Below, piece after piece: positions 44,628 through 54,639 of a stretch of 64,000 bases of DNA. This DNA is from Pseudomonas viridiflava (GTDB taxonomy: Bacteria; Pseudomonadota; Gammaproteobacteria; Pseudomonadales; Pseudomonadaceae). A program made the translations under genes and the position numbers. The first letter of the stretch is position 1; each line of letters begins with the position of its first letter. A model generated the notes under the pieces. The model searched no databases. It worked only from the letters and a program-made list of their open reading frames with translations, and was not told where the DNA came from. The stretch spans positions 372,001 to 436,000 of the forward strand of contig NZ_UTIQ01000199.1 in NCBI RefSeq assembly GCF_900582625.1, given 5' to 3'.

Positions 44628-45623
44628 ATGGTGGCCGCCACCTTTCTGACCTTCGACTACGAGTGGCGCCCGCTGCAAAACTACCTGCACGCGCTGGGTA
44701 TCGAGGCGCCGCATCTGCCCATTCAATACGAAGGGCAATTGCCGAGCGAAGTGCTCTATGACTGGATCGTGGCCAACTGCGGCCACGAAACCGAAGGCTT
44801 GAGGCTTGGCGAGTACTTCTCCGTTTCCGATTACGGTGCGGCGGGGCTTGCGCTCCTGAGTTCGGCCACGGCGCTGGAGGCGCTAAGCGTCACCCGCGCC
44901 TATATGCTGTTCTTCAACCGCGACATTGCCGACATCCGCCTCGAACATACCAACGAGCGGGAAGTGGCCATTTCCATTTCGGTTAATTCCGGGCCGGGTT
45001 GGTCGACTCAGTCGTGCCTGTTTAACACCAATGTCGTCGCGTCCGGCGCATTCCAGTTGCTACGCGGACTGCATGGCCCCGATTTCAGAATCATCGGCCT
45101 TACCTTGCCGGCGCGCTCTGGATCGGCCCGAGCGTACGAAGCGTATTTCGGCATGCCGGTGCGTATGTTCGGCAGCAACGTGGTGATTCACATACCCGCT
45201 GAGGAAATGAATAAGAAAGTCCGCACCGCCAACCCCGCCGTGTTCGAAGCGGCGCTGGCGATGGCAAACGACAGCTTCACCAAACTGCTGGAACGGGAAA
45301 TGGGCGGGCTGCGCAACCGCGTGGTCCGCCTGTTGCAAACCCTGCCCGACCCGTTCCCCGACATCCAAAGCGTCGCCCTGCACCTGAAACTGACCGAGCG
45401 CACTTTACGCCGCCGCTTGGCCGAAGAAGGTTGCGGCTATAGGCAAATCGTCGACGAATCGCGGCGGCAAAAAGCCAAGCACCTTCTCTCCCGCACGCAG
45501 CTGACCATTGAGCAGATCAGCGAAATGCTTGGCTACGCCGACACGGCGAGCTTTAGGCACGCGTTTCGACGCTGGACTGGAAACTCAGTAAACACTTTCA
45601 TGCGTGAAGCACGAGAGAGCTGA
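44628..45623 (+). CDS. AraC-family regulator (Arabinose_bd type)
   Basis: The 331-residue product has an N-terminal 'Arabinose_bd' sensor domain as found in OruR/OxyR-like AraC proteins ('LRLGEYFSVSDYGAAGLALLSS') and a C-terminal double helix-turn-helix at about residues 235-325 ('VALHLKLTERTLRRRLAEEG', 'EQISEMLGYADTASFRHAFRRWTG'). It is the last gene of the rightward group starting with DUF1302 copy 2. It probably activates that group in response to the substrate or its hydrolysis product. The start ATG at 44628 is preceded by GGAGTAG. Confidence 0.9.
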   Translation: MVAATFLTFDYEWRPLQNYLHALGIEAPHLPIQYEGQLPSEVLYDWIVANCGHETEGLRLGEYFSVSDYGAAGLALLSSATALEALSVTRAYMLFFNRDIADIRLEHTNEREVAISISVNSGPGWSTQSCLFNTNVVASGAFQLLRGLHGPDFRIIGLTLPARSGSARAYEAYFGMPVRMFGSNVVIHIPAEEMNKKVRTANPAVFEAALAMANDSFTKLLEREMGGLRNRVVRLLQTLPDPFPDIQSVALHLKLTERTLRRRLAEEGCGYRQIVDESRRQKAKHLLSRTQLTIEQISEMLGYADTASFRHAFRRWTGNSVNTFMREARES

Positions 45624-45706
45624 ACGTCAGATCTTTTCCGAGAATGTCCGATAGCTTCCAGATCACGAACGGCAGCAATTGGCCGAAAGCGGAGGTTTGT
45701 AGGCAC

Positions 45707-45730
45707 CAAAATAAGCCTTCAATGAAGGCT
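45707..45730 (-). terminator. Terminator overlapping the MFS stop codon
   Basis: AGCCTTC (45714-45720) and GAAGGCT (45724-45730) form a stem around the stop codon of the leftward MFS gene. Read leftward a TATTTTGG tract follows. Confidence 0.5.
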
Positions 45731-46918
45731 CTTGAACCCCTTATTATCCACGCCAATCGGGCGAACTCGCCCCATACAAAGCAGCCCCACTACCACCTGC
45801 ACCACCGCAACTGCCACAAGCGCAGACGGCAACTCCGCAACCACCCCACCAGTCACTGCAAGCGCCACCAACGGACTAATGAACTCACCTGCAAACAGCG
45901 CAGCGGTGAATCCCCCAGCAGCACGGCCGCGATGCTCGAAGTCGACGTAGGACATGATCCTGGTAATCAGGACTGGCAGCATCAGCCCAACCCCCAGGCC
46001 ATTGATCAGCACCGCGACGACCACCAATGCATGACTGCCGGCGACCGCCATCATCAAGCCGCCAGCCCCGGCTAGAACAAACGCAAGGAGCAACTGGTTC
46101 GAGGCCGGAAGCTTTCCAAGCAGCCTGAACCCGAGCGCACCGACGAGCACACCCAGCTGATTGGCGCCCATGGTCATGCCGATCTGTTGCGGGGCATCCA
46201 CATGCAACAGATTGAGCAAAAAGCCGGCTTGGACGGGAACGATGAACAGGCTGACGCCGGCCAACACGCTCAACAGGTAGAGCGGTGCCAGACGCTTCCA
46301 GGGGAATGCAGTAGCCGCGGCTTCTGCAGCACGCTTCGCACCCTCTTCAGAAGGCTCCCAAAGCAGCTTGGCCATCAAGGGCAGAAACAGCAGTCCCACG
46401 GCATAAAGAGCAAACGGTGTACGCCAGCTGTTTTCACCCAGCAGGCCACCCGCCGCGATAAATACGGCGGCCGATAGCGACGTTGCCACCATCTGCATGG
46501 CGAACAGTCGTTCACGTTTGGCGCCGCTGTAGTAGTCGCCCATCAGCGTTGTACAGCCGGTCATGATCGCGGCTTCAGCCAGGCCAATACCTGCGCGACT
46601 AAGGACAATCGCCGGCAGAGAGTCGAGCCAAAGCGGCAACAGGCCACACAGACCGTAAAGCAGCATGGCCCACAGCAGCATGGGTTTGCGCCCAAGCCGG
46701 TCAGCAATCACTCCGGCGAACGGGGCCGTAACGGCAATGACCAGCGCTGGTAGTGTCAACGCGATGGGCACCATTACCGTGGCCCCGGGCGTTTCGGCAA
46801 AGTGCTCCTGCATACGGGGCAGAACCGGCGCCAGAAGAACTGCGCCCAGTACCGGCAGGCAACTACCGAGCAGTAGAAGCAAGGATTGCGGCAGTCCAGC
46901 GGAACGCTCAACACTCAT
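45719..46918 (-). CDS. MFS transporter
   Basis: The 399-residue product has twelve hydrophobic segments and the MFS loop 'GVIADRLGRKPMLL' after helix 2. Late helices include 'MGANQLGVLVGALGFRLLG' and 'HRGRAAGGFTAALFAG'. The ATG at 46918 is preceded by AGGAGGTG at ideal distance; the longer frame to 46969 lacks this. The substrate is unknown. Its terminator overlaps its stop codon, so it is a single-gene unit. Its place between two aromatic-type gene sets suggests import of an organic acid or export of an intermediate. Confidence 0.88.
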   Translation of the reverse strand: MSVERSAGLPQSLLLLLGSCLPVLGAVLLAPVLPRMQEHFAETPGATVMVPIALTLPALVIAVTAPFAGVIADRLGRKPMLLWAMLLYGLCGLLPLWLDSLPAIVLSRAGIGLAEAAIMTGCTTLMGDYYSGAKRERLFAMQMVATSLSAAVFIAAGGLLGENSWRTPFALYAVGLLFLPLMAKLLWEPSEEGAKRAAEAAATAFPWKRLAPLYLLSVLAGVSLFIVPVQAGFLLNLLHVDAPQQIGMTMGANQLGVLVGALGFRLLGKLPASNQLLLAFVLAGAGGLMMAVAGSHALVVVAVLINGLGVGLMLPVLITRIMSYVDFEHRGRAAGGFTAALFAGEFISPLVALAVTGGVVAELPSALVAVAVVQVVVGLLCMGRVRPIGVDNKGFKSLH

Positions 46919-47085
46919 GACGCACCTCCTGTCCCAGCAGCACACTAAACGCTGCTCCAAACGCCACAACGACCTTGTACAAGTGGTAGAGAAACGGTTT
47001 CGAGCAACGCATGGCAGCTGACTCTTATTGTTTTTAAAATCGCGGGACCCGCTGATCAGGATTTAGGGTGGTTATGGCCGAGCGC

Positions 47086-49023
47086 TCACGTTTGAAAATG
47101 CCCGACTGCGTCGCTGAGCTCTCTGCCTACACGCTGCAATTCAATGGTTGATCGCTGTAACTCAATGCTTTCCCGGGCATTGTCCTCGGCCACGTCGCGG
47201 ACACGTTGCATGCTCACGCTGATTTGATCAGCGACCAGGCTTTGCTGCTCTGAAGCCTCAGCAATCTGCTGGTTCATTTGCTCCACACTTGAAACGGCCG
47301 TGGTAATGCGCGCGAGGGACTGTGAGGCTTTGTTGGCCAGAGCTACGGTCTCTTCAGTCAACGCATGACTACCCTGCATGCGGTCGGCAGCCTGTTGCGC
47401 AACAAGGCGTAATCGTGAGATCAGCGCTTCGATTTCCAGCGTCGACTTCTGGGTGCGCTTAGCTAACCCGCGGACTTCGTCGGCGACGACGGCAAAGCCT
47501 CGACCATGCTCACCCGCGCGTGCGGCTTCGATGGCAGCATTGAGGGCCAGTAGGTTGGTTTGTTCGGCGACAGATTTGATGACATCGAGCACGCCACCAA
47601 TCGAGGCGCTCTCGTTGAGGAGCGATTGCATCGATTCAGAACAACCGACCGTCTCGATGGCCAGCTGGTCAATTTTGCTGCCTGCTTGCTTGACCAGCTC
47701 ATCACCGTCACGAGCCTGCCGGTCAGCATGTTCCATAGCAATCCGGGCCTCGCTTGCGTTACTAGCCACCATTACGGCTGTCGCGGTCATTTGCTGCATG
47801 GCAGTAGCCGCTAGCTCGGTTTCCTTCCGTTGCAGTTCTACGCCCTGGCTGTTCCTCTGAATCACGTCGGCAAGCCCGGAAGCCGTGACATTAAGTAGGC
47901 CTACGCCCTGCCCTATCCTTCCGACCAAGCCGCGAAGGCTGCCGAGCATGTCTCCGACAGCACCGAGCAATTGGCCTAGTTCATCGTCACGCTTCACCGC
48001 GTCGCGGGGCCGCCCTAGGTCCCCAGATGCAACCCTTCGGGCTAGCTCAACAGCCAGCGTTAGCGGTTGAAGCACCAGATGGCGAATCAACAGACCAGCG
48101 CCGACGCCGACACCCAGCGCCAACAGTGTGATCAGCGCCAGCTGTCTGTTTGCGCTTTGGCTGTCACTGCTGATGGCCAGACTTTGTTGTGCATTGGCCT
48201 GAGCCAGTAACTCTGCCGCTCGCTGCGTCTCGGTGTTCATGGACGCTTTGGCACGGGCAGTCTGCTGGCGGCTCTCCACAAACTGCTCAAAGGCTTTGCG
48301 GTAGTCGGCCAGCGCTGCGCCTGCCGCCTTGAGTGATTCGAGATCCTGGGTGCCGACGCTCGAGCTTTGCGCCTGCATCGCGGAGATTAGGTCGCTCATG
48401 CTGAGCTCCCAGTCCTGGCGATAGCGGTCGTCGCCATCGAGCGAGTAATAGAGCTCGCTGTCACGCAGCTTCGTCAGCTTGTCACGCAGGGCTGCCGACT
48501 GTTCGAGTCCAGACATGCTTTCAGATGTCGGAGTTTGGGTCTGTTCTACCTGATCATTGATGGCATCGAACTGATCCAGAAACACACCTGTAAAACTCTC
48601 TCCAGCAGACTGGGCACGCTCCTGCATCAACAGGCGGGCCTTACGAGCCATGCGTAGGGAGTCGGCGTATTTGACGAACTGCGCCAGGTAGGCATTGGAC
48701 GCGTTTTTGATTACAACGCCGGAGTCATCATCTGCTCGACCGCCTTCGACCAATCCAGCCAACTCATTCAGCGCCTTAGGTACCTGTGCTGCGACCCCAG
48801 CGTCCAGACTCAAAGCGAATTCTTTTTCATCGATTCGTGCCTGGAGAATGAGCGCTTGAATGGAGGACTCATCCCGCAGTGCTTCACTACGAGACTGCAG
48901 CATTCCAAGTGAGTGAAATGCAGTCGCCGCCACCCCTATCGTGAACAGCAAGACTAATCCGAAGCCGAAAGAAAGCTTTGTTCCGACCGATAGATTTCCG
49001 AGCAACCGAATGAGTGCAGACAT
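47086..49023 (-). CDS. Methyl-accepting chemotaxis protein, HBM-type sensor
   Basis: The 645-residue product has a membrane helix at residues 19-38, a 250-residue all-helical periplasmic domain, a second helix near residues 295-315, a HAMP domain and a cytoplasmic signalling domain with the hairpin tip '[24 protein letters not shown]'. The '[10 protein letters not shown]' element in the sensor recalls the R..EKDF pattern of helical bimodular (HBM) domains such as McpS, which bind organic acids. It stands alone 150 bases downstream of the PEP carboxylase gene. It may guide chemotaxis toward a substrate or product of the neighbouring pathway. The start at 49023 gives a normal N-terminus. Confidence 0.88.
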   Translation of the reverse strand: MSALIRLLGNLSVGTKLSFGFGLVLLFTIGVAATAFHSLGMLQSRSEALRDESSIQALILQARIDEKEFALSLDAGVAAQVPKALNELAGLVEGGRADDDSGVVIKNASNAYLAQFVKYADSLRMARKARLLMQERAQSAGESFTGVFLDQFDAINDQVEQTQTPTSESMSGLEQSAALRDKLTKLRDSELYYSLDGDDRYRQDWELSMSDLISAMQAQSSSVGTQDLESLKAAGAALADYRKAFEQFVESRQQTARAKASMNTETQRAAELLAQANAQQSLAISSDSQSANRQLALITLLALGVGVGAGLLIRHLVLQPLTLAVELARRVASGDLGRPRDAVKRDDELGQLLGAVGDMLGSLRGLVGRIGQGVGLLNVTASGLADVIQRNSQGVELQRKETELAATAMQQMTATAVMVASNASEARIAMEHADRQARDGDELVKQAGSKIDQLAIETVGCSESMQSLLNESASIGGVLDVIKSVAEQTNLLALNAAIEAARAGEHGRGFAVVADEVRGLAKRTQKSTLEIEALISRLRLVAQQAADRMQGSHALTEETVALANKASQSLARITTAVSSVEQMNQQIAEASEQQSLVADQISVSMQRVRDVAEDNARESIELQRSTIELQRVGRELSDAVGHFQT

Positions 49024-49175
49024 AGGTAAACAGCTCGCCTTGAGGGAGCGTGACCTACACGACGTACTCATCAGTCTTGGCCTGCATCAGCCGCACCTGA
49101 CGTGGATACGCCGGTAGCTGTACTCACCTGCCGATGAGTACATGTCCACTCCGCAATTTTTATTGTTGTAAGGCC

Positions 49176-51854
49176 TCAGCCGGTGTTGCGCATTCCCGCA
49201 GCTACACCGGCAAAAGTAACTAGCAACGCTTGTTCAACATGGGAAGAAGAATGGGTTGATTCCTGCTCGGCCCGGGAACGGCTCAACAACTCCGCCTGTA
49301 GCAAGTGCAGTGGATCGGTATAGGGATTGCGGATGCTCATTGACTCGCTGAGCTCGGGATTCTCCTCAAGCAGGCGCGTAATACCTTTGAGCCCAAGGAC
49401 CACTTCCGTGGCGGATACCAGCATCGCCCGCAACTCCTGTCCCAAAGGCCGAAGCTCAGGTTCCACAAGGCACTGCTCGTAGAAATGGGAAATGTCGATA
49501 TCGGCTTTGCTCAGCACCATCTCAAGCATGTCGATTCTGGTGCGGAAAAATGGCCAGCCGGACATCATCTCTTTCAAGAGCGGCGCTTTATCGTCCTCAA
49601 TTGCACTGGCAAGTGCCGACGCGGCTCCCAGCCATGCGGGCAAAAGCAGTCGGTTCTGAGTCCAAGCAAAAATCCATGGAATTGCCCGCAACCCCTCCAC
49701 TCCGCCGCCTGAGCGACGTCGGGCAGGCCTGCTTCCCAGAGGGAGTTTTGCCAGCTCTAACTCGGGCGTCGCTTGGCGGAAGTAGGCAATGAAATCGGGG
49801 TTGTCTCGGACCACGCTGCGGTAGGTTCGCAGTGAGTCGCCCGCCAGCCGATCCATCATCTGCCGCCAGTCATCACGCGGCGCCGGTGGTGGAATTAGCT
49901 GGGCCTCCAATACCGCGCTCATATACAGGCGCAGGCTTTGGATGGCGACTTCGGGCATGCCGAATTTGAAGCGGATCATCTCCCCTTGTTCGGTGACTCT
50001 CAGCTCGCCAGTGACTGAACCTGGGGGCTGAGACAAGATGGCTTGATGAGCAGGGGCGCCGCCACGGCCGATAGTTCCGCCGCGACCATGAAACAGGCGC
50101 AAGCCAACACCATGCCTTTGGCAGACCTCGACCAGCCGTTCCTGGGCTTGGTACTGAGCCCAGGCCGCCGCCAGCGTACCGGCATCCTTGGCCGAGTCGG
50201 AGTAGCCGATCATTACCTCTTGAGAGCCAACTAACTGGGCACGGTACCAATCGAGAGCCAACAGCTGATCTATGCAGGTGGAGGCGTTTTCCAGGTCATC
50301 CAGCGTCTCAAAGAGTGGCACCACTGCAATGGATCGGCGCATCCCTGTCGCCTTCAGTAGCAGTTGCACACCCAGCACGTCGGAGACGCGCTTGGCCATG
50401 GAAATAACGTACGAACCAATCAATTCGTCCGGCTGCGCCGCGATTGTCCGGCAGCACGCCAGCAATTCAGCTGTCTCCTCTGATGGGGCCCAATTCTCGG
50501 GAATCAGTGGGCGGTGATTAGCCAACTCACCCAACAGAAACGACTGGCGCTGCGGTTCATCCCAATCTTCATAGCGACCCAGCGCTAGAAACTCAGTCAG
50601 CTCGGTGAGCGCACGCGTATGCAGGCCACTGTCTTGGCGAATATCCAAGCGTGCGAGCCCAAGGCCAAAGGCGCGAACACGACGAATACTGTCAAGCAAC
50701 AGGCCGTCTGCAATTCTGGACAGACCTTGCGAGTGAAGGGATCGGTAGCACAACTCTAAAGGTGCCAATAGTTCATCCGAACTCTGAATCACCTGGGCCG
50801 GATCCTTTTGGCCCCCTCTGATTGAGGATTGCGCCCAGTCCCGAGTTAGATGCAGACGTTGCCGAATGCCTCTGAGTGCAGCGCGGTACGGCTCAGGCGC
50901 CTCCCCTACCACGCCCGTCAGCTCCTCGCTGGCACGCGACATGGAAAGTTGTGCCGATAGCGCGTCGATATCTTTCAAGTAGAGATCCGCTGCCATCCAG
51001 CGACCCAACAGCAAGACCTCGCGAGATACAGCTGCTGTCACGTTTGGATTGCCGTCGCGATCGCCGCCCATCCAGGACGAGAACCGCACCGGTGCTGCAC
51101 CTGGCGGCAATTTTTTACCCGTAGCGCTAAGCAGTTCGCTATCGAGTGAACGTAGAAAGCTCGGAAGTGCGTCCCACAGGGTATTTTCGATCAGCGCATA
51201 GCCCCATTTCGCCTCATCGATCGGCGTCGGCGGCGTGCTTCTGATCTCGCTTGTATGCCAGATTTCGTCGACCAACCGGGCGAGATCCACCTCAAGCGTC
51301 GCTCGCTCAGCGCTACTGAGATCACGGTCGGACAGCTCGAGAAGATGGGCGATGGCATCGTACTTCTTGATCAGGGTTCTACGCGTGACCTCGGTAGGAT
51401 GTGCCGTTAACACCAGATCAATCTCAAGTTCTGTGATCTGCTGATGAATGCGCTCGTTTGAGCACCCTCGGCTTTGTAGCCGCCCGATCAGCTCGGAAAG
51501 GCAACCATCGGCAAAACGAGCGGGTTCATCTGCTCTGCGTTTGCGGATTTGGTGATGTTGCTCGGCGATGTTGGCCAGATTCAGAAACTGGTTGAACGAC
51601 CGAGCAACGGGAAGCAGCTCTTCATCTTTGAGGCTGTGTAAAAGCTTCAGCAGGTCCTTCTGCGCGTCCACGCTGCCCGAGCGGGCGCGCTTGGCGCCGT
51701 TGCGGATTTCTTCAATTTTCTGCAAAAGCGCCGTGCCGAGCTCGTCCTGAATGGTGTTGCCCAACAAGGTACCTAGCTCGTTCACGTTTCGCCGCAGACG
51801 AGGGTCGATCAGCCGCTGCGGCAAATCGGCCTGGGTTTTAGCGCGACTATTCAC
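49176..51854 (-). CDS. ppc: Phosphoenolpyruvate carboxylase
   Basis: The 892-residue product is full length. Conserved sites include '[13 protein letters not shown]' (catalytic His), '[14 protein letters not shown]', '[17 protein letters not shown]', the glycine-rich '[14 protein letters not shown]' loop and the C-terminal 'RNTG' (usually QNTG) that closes the active site. It carboxylates PEP to oxaloacetate. It is the last gene of the nine-gene leftward operon and follows the SnoaL-like gene by 16 bases, an unusual place for an anaplerotic enzyme. A housekeeping ppc is expected elsewhere in the genome; I infer that this is a pathway-linked paralogue. Confidence 0.93.
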   Translation of the reverse strand: MNSRAKTQADLPQRLIDPRLRRNVNELGTLLGNTIQDELGTALLQKIEEIRNGAKRARSGSVDAQKDLLKLLHSLKDEELLPVARSFNQFLNLANIAEQHHQIRKRRADEPARFADGCLSELIGRLQSRGCSNERIHQQITELEIDLVLTAHPTEVTRRTLIKKYDAIAHLLELSDRDLSSAERATLEVDLARLVDEIWHTSEIRSTPPTPIDEAKWGYALIENTLWDALPSFLRSLDSELLSATGKKLPPGAAPVRFSSWMGGDRDGNPNVTAAVSREVLLLGRWMAADLYLKDIDALSAQLSMSRASEELTGVVGEAPEPYRAALRGIRQRLHLTRDWAQSSIRGGQKDPAQVIQSSDELLAPLELCYRSLHSQGLSRIADGLLLDSIRRVRAFGLGLARLDIRQDSGLHTRALTELTEFLALGRYEDWDEPQRQSFLLGELANHRPLIPENWAPSEETAELLACCRTIAAQPDELIGSYVISMAKRVSDVLGVQLLLKATGMRRSIAVVPLFETLDDLENASTCIDQLLALDWYRAQLVGSQEVMIGYSDSAKDAGTLAAAWAQYQAQERLVEVCQRHGVGLRLFHGRGGTIGRGGAPAHQAILSQPPGSVTGELRVTEQGEMIRFKFGMPEVAIQSLRLYMSAVLEAQLIPPPAPRDDWRQMMDRLAGDSLRTYRSVVRDNPDFIAYFRQATPELELAKLPLGSRPARRRSGGGVEGLRAIPWIFAWTQNRLLLPAWLGAASALASAIEDDKAPLLKEMMSGWPFFRTRIDMLEMVLSKADIDISHFYEQCLVEPELRPLGQELRAMLVSATEVVLGLKGITRLLEENPELSESMSIRNPYTDPLHLLQAELLSRSRAEQESTHSSSHVEQALLVTFAGVAAGMRNTG

Positions 51855-51870
51855 CCGTACCGCCTCCTAT

Positions 51871-52290
51871 TCAGTTAGCAGTCACAGGGGTAGGAGGCCC
51901 CAATGAAGTGGCTTGAAAAACGGTCTGGCGCCACTGGCCGTCAGCTTCTTTCGCCCAGACCTGAATGGCCTTCGACTCAATGCGCATGACGGTCCCGTCC
52001 CCCTCACGAAGACGTGCAGTATTTACTTGCACCCCGGTCATCACCGCCGCATCGCCGTACTGACGAACACGCAGCTCACCGCGCTCAACGCTTAGAAGCT
52101 CAAGGGTGGACTGCATGTACACCAGGTAGCTGTCATAGCCGTCACTGTTCCCACGGGTATGGGTATGCAACAGGTCGCGAGACAGCACCTCGCCCAGTAG
52201 CTCAAAATCACCCGAGGCAAGCGCCTGACAGCGTTGCTCCTCGCGCTTGAGCAAAGCCTGGATATCTGGATGCTGATCTGAAGTGGTCAT
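51871..52290 (-). CDS. SnoaL/NTF2-like protein (DUF4440)
   Basis: The 139-residue product has the small alpha+beta cone of the NTF2/SnoaL superfamily: an N-terminal helix 'IQALLKREEQRCQALASGDF', then 'LHTHTRGNSDGYDSYLVYMQ' and three long strands ending 'WAKEADGQWRQTVFQATSL'. The start at 52290 is preferred over 52395 because it matches the family N-terminus. Members are isomerases, dehydratases, hydrolases or ligand binders; the pocket residues do not decide among these. It lies between the FAD monooxygenase and PEP carboxylase genes in the leftward operon and may act on a pathway intermediate. Confidence 0.8.
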   Translation of the reverse strand: MTTSDQHPDIQALLKREEQRCQALASGDFELLGEVLSRDLLHTHTRGNSDGYDSYLVYMQSTLELLSVERGELRVRQYGDAAVMTGVQVNTARLREGDGTVMRIESKAIQVWAKEADGQWRQTVFQATSLGPPTPVTAN

Positions 52291-52449
52291 GGATGCCGTT
52301 CCCAAAGTGATCGACCGCGAATTGCGGTGGTGAAAAATGTCGAATGAGGGTTTCTCTACGGCGAGCTCGACAAAATTCAGGCCGCACGAATCCACGGCCG
52401 CATTAAAGCGGCCGCGAAACGTGGGTGAAATCTGTCTGCTCGAATCGGC

Positions 52450-53583
52450 TTAAATAGGCTGAGCGGTAACCTCGATCATCTTGCGCACTACGCCGTTGAA
52501 GTCGGCGGTATGGTTGCGTTCCATCTCCCAGGCGCCGATCTGCATTGAGGCACTGACAATAAACTTGCAGCGTTCAAAGCGTCGGGTCATGAAATCCTCT
52601 AACGCTCGGTACACCGGCTTATTCTTAAGCTCTTGCGCGAGCACGATACCGTCTTCGATCGCCATGCCCGCGCCCTGCCCTAGGTGCGGCGTAGTCGCAT
52701 GTACAGCATCGCCAATCAGCACGACGCGCCCCTGATACCAGGGCTGCTCAACGAAGATGGTTTCAAAAGGCTTGTACACGACCTGCTCGGGACTGGTGAT
52801 GAACTCATCGCGCGCTCGGGCGACGGGACCTTCAAACTCAGCCAGACGCTCTTTGAATAGAACGTCCAGTTTGTCTTTATCAAACCAGGGATTACCCGGC
52901 TCGGCAGTGGTTTGCAGCAAGTACATCAGATCGTCTTTCAACGGGCAGAAACCTGCTTGTCCACCATTGCGGCCCCGGTACATGGTGAGGCAATCAATTT
53001 CCTCCATGCGTGGCATGTTGCAACGCCAGCCGCCCTGGCCAGTGAAGGTGGGCTTGAGGTGGGTGCCCAACAGCAGGCCGCGCACTTTGGAGAAAATACC
53101 GTCAGCACCGATGACCAGGTCGTAAGCGCCATCGCGGCCATCGCTGAACTTCACGAGCGCTTTGTCGGCACTGTTTTCGAGGCTTTCGATGGTCATTCCG
53201 AGGGTGATTCGCGCGCCCAACTCAATTGCCTTGTTGAGCAAAATGGTGTGCAGGTTGATACGTGGCAAGGCCATGTTCACCGGGTATTCAGGACCTGCGA
53301 CGCGTGCGCCCGGAATGACCGCAAGCTGGTTACCGGCACCGTCGCACAAGCGCACGTTGTCGAACGAGAATCCATGTTTCAGGCACTCGTCGGCAACGCC
53401 CAGTCTGGCCATTTCACGGACCACGTTGCCTTGCTGAATGATGCCCACACCATAGACGGTCCACTCGGAATTCAACTCGATCAGCTCGACGTCAAAACCT
53501 TGCTGAAGCAGCGCAATCGCGGTGGATAGCCCACCGATACCGCCACCGACGATCAGGATGTTTTTAGCTTTTTTGTTATCCAT
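52450..53583 (-). CDS. FAD-dependent aromatic monooxygenase
   Basis: The 377-residue product belongs to the p-hydroxybenzoate/salicylate hydroxylase group A flavoproteins. It has 'ILIVGGGIGGLSTAIALLQ' (FAD GxGxxG), the 'DLVIGADGIFSKVR' DG motif and 'VVLIGDAVHATTPHLGQGAGMAIEDG' (GD motif plus the substrate/flavin region). These enzymes hydroxylate, or decarboxylatively hydroxylate, phenolic rings with NAD(P)H and oxygen. It follows the kinase gene by 29 bases in the leftward operon. Producing a catechol- or hydroquinone-type diol for the VOC dioxygenase encoded upstream is the natural role; the substrate is not known. Confidence 0.9.
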   Translation of the reverse strand: MDNKKAKNILIVGGGIGGLSTAIALLQQGFDVELIELNSEWTVYGVGIIQQGNVVREMARLGVADECLKHGFSFDNVRLCDGAGNQLAVIPGARVAGPEYPVNMALPRINLHTILLNKAIELGARITLGMTIESLENSADKALVKFSDGRDGAYDLVIGADGIFSKVRGLLLGTHLKPTFTGQGGWRCNMPRMEEIDCLTMYRGRNGGQAGFCPLKDDLMYLLQTTAEPGNPWFDKDKLDVLFKERLAEFEGPVARARDEFITSPEQVVYKPFETIFVEQPWYQGRVVLIGDAVHATTPHLGQGAGMAIEDGIVLAQELKNKPVYRALEDFMTRRFERCKFIVSASMQIGAWEMERNHTADFNGVVRKMIEVTAQPI

Positions 53584-53612
53584 ATTAAGACTGCCTCAGT
53601 CAGATTATTCGG

Positions 53613-54626
53613 TCATACCAGTGAGTCGAGCGCTGTATTCCAGAGCGCGGCGATTTGTGAAAGCTTGGTTTCGGGCGTGGTAATCAGTGCTGGGGCGAAA
53701 TCGCGAATCAGCTGTTTAGGGGACTCTGTAACCAAGTACTCAACCGGAGACTTGCCATCCACCCGCGCAAGCAGCAACGCCGGCAGAAGCGCAGCAGCTC
53801 TGTGCTCGACCTCTTCCACCCTTCCCTTGCTGAAGTAGCCTTCAAGAAAGCTGTTGAAACAGGCCAGGTACTGATCCTTAAGAAGCGGGTTAACCAGGCA
53901 CTTGAGCAGCATGTGGTTAAGGAGAAATGCGATGTCGAACGCCGGGTCGCCATACCAAGCGCATTCAGCGTCGAGAATCACTGGGCCATTCGGCCCAACG
54001 AGAATGTTCTTCGGGCTAATATCGCCATGCACGAGCGCCTCATGATGAGAAGCCGTGATGGCGACCAATTCTTCAAGACGGGCCGCGAGGCTGGGATGAC
54101 GCCGCGCTGTCGCCAACAAGTATGGCTCCAGTCGTAGCGCAAAAAAGCTCTCATCCGTCGCGAATGCCTTAGCAAGAACGTCGGAGTTCGCACTCGCCGC
54201 GTGCAACGTGCCAAGCACCACACCCAAAGCCCGTGCAACCGAAGGATCCACGTTCCCATCGAGCAGTTGCTGTTTCCACAAAGGGTGATTCGCAATGGGC
54301 AAGAACTCCATCGCAAACAACCCGGCTTCTGAGTCATGTGCGATCGGCACGGGAACGGCCGCAGGTACTTGCTCAGCGGCGAACTTCAACCACTCCCATT
54401 CAAACGCATTCCTGGATACTGGTGCTTCCCAGTCAGCTGCCACTTTCAGCTTTGGCAACGCACGTTTGACGCACAAGGTGCGATCGGGCAATTCAACCTT
54501 CCAGATATCAGAGGACACGCCGCCCGTTAGAGGAATCCAACGGGTTGTGTCTTCAGGGCTGGATAGCCCCGAGCTGACCAAAAAGTGCTGCAACTCGGGC
54601 GCTACTTCCATATTGACTTCGGCCAT
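53613..54626 (-). CDS. APH-family small-molecule kinase
   Basis: The 337-residue product has the aminoglycoside/choline kinase fold. Visible sites are an N-terminal 'LTGGVSSDIWKVE' nucleotide loop, a hinge region, the catalytic 'HGDISPKN' (Asp202, Asn207) and the metal-binding 'LDAECAWYGDP' (Asp219, Glu221). Family members phosphorylate hydroxyl groups of aminoglycosides, choline, homoserine, sugars or similar compounds. It lies 13 bases after the enolase gene and shares an operon with a hydroxyacid dehydrogenase and PEP carboxylase. I therefore suggest a hydroxyacid such as glycerate as the acceptor, not an antibiotic. Confidence 0.85.
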   Translation of the reverse strand: MAEVNMEVAPELQHFLVSSGLSSPEDTTRWIPLTGGVSSDIWKVELPDRTLCVKRALPKLKVAADWEAPVSRNAFEWEWLKFAAEQVPAAVPVPIAHDSEAGLFAMEFLPIANHPLWKQQLLDGNVDPSVARALGVVLGTLHAASANSDVLAKAFATDESFFALRLEPYLLATARRHPSLAARLEELVAITASHHEALVHGDISPKNILVGPNGPVILDAECAWYGDPAFDIAFLLNHMLLKCLVNPLLKDQYLACFNSFLEGYFSKGRVEEVEHRAAALLPALLLARVDGKSPVEYLVTESPKQLIRDFAPALITTPETKLSQIAALWNTALDSLV

Positions 54627-54639
54627 TGCACCAGCCCTC

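Noticed and set aside
53613..54626. Aminoglycoside resistance phosphotransferase
   Set aside because: The APH fold is shared by many metabolic kinases; position inside a catabolic operon next to enolase argues for a small-metabolite substrate.
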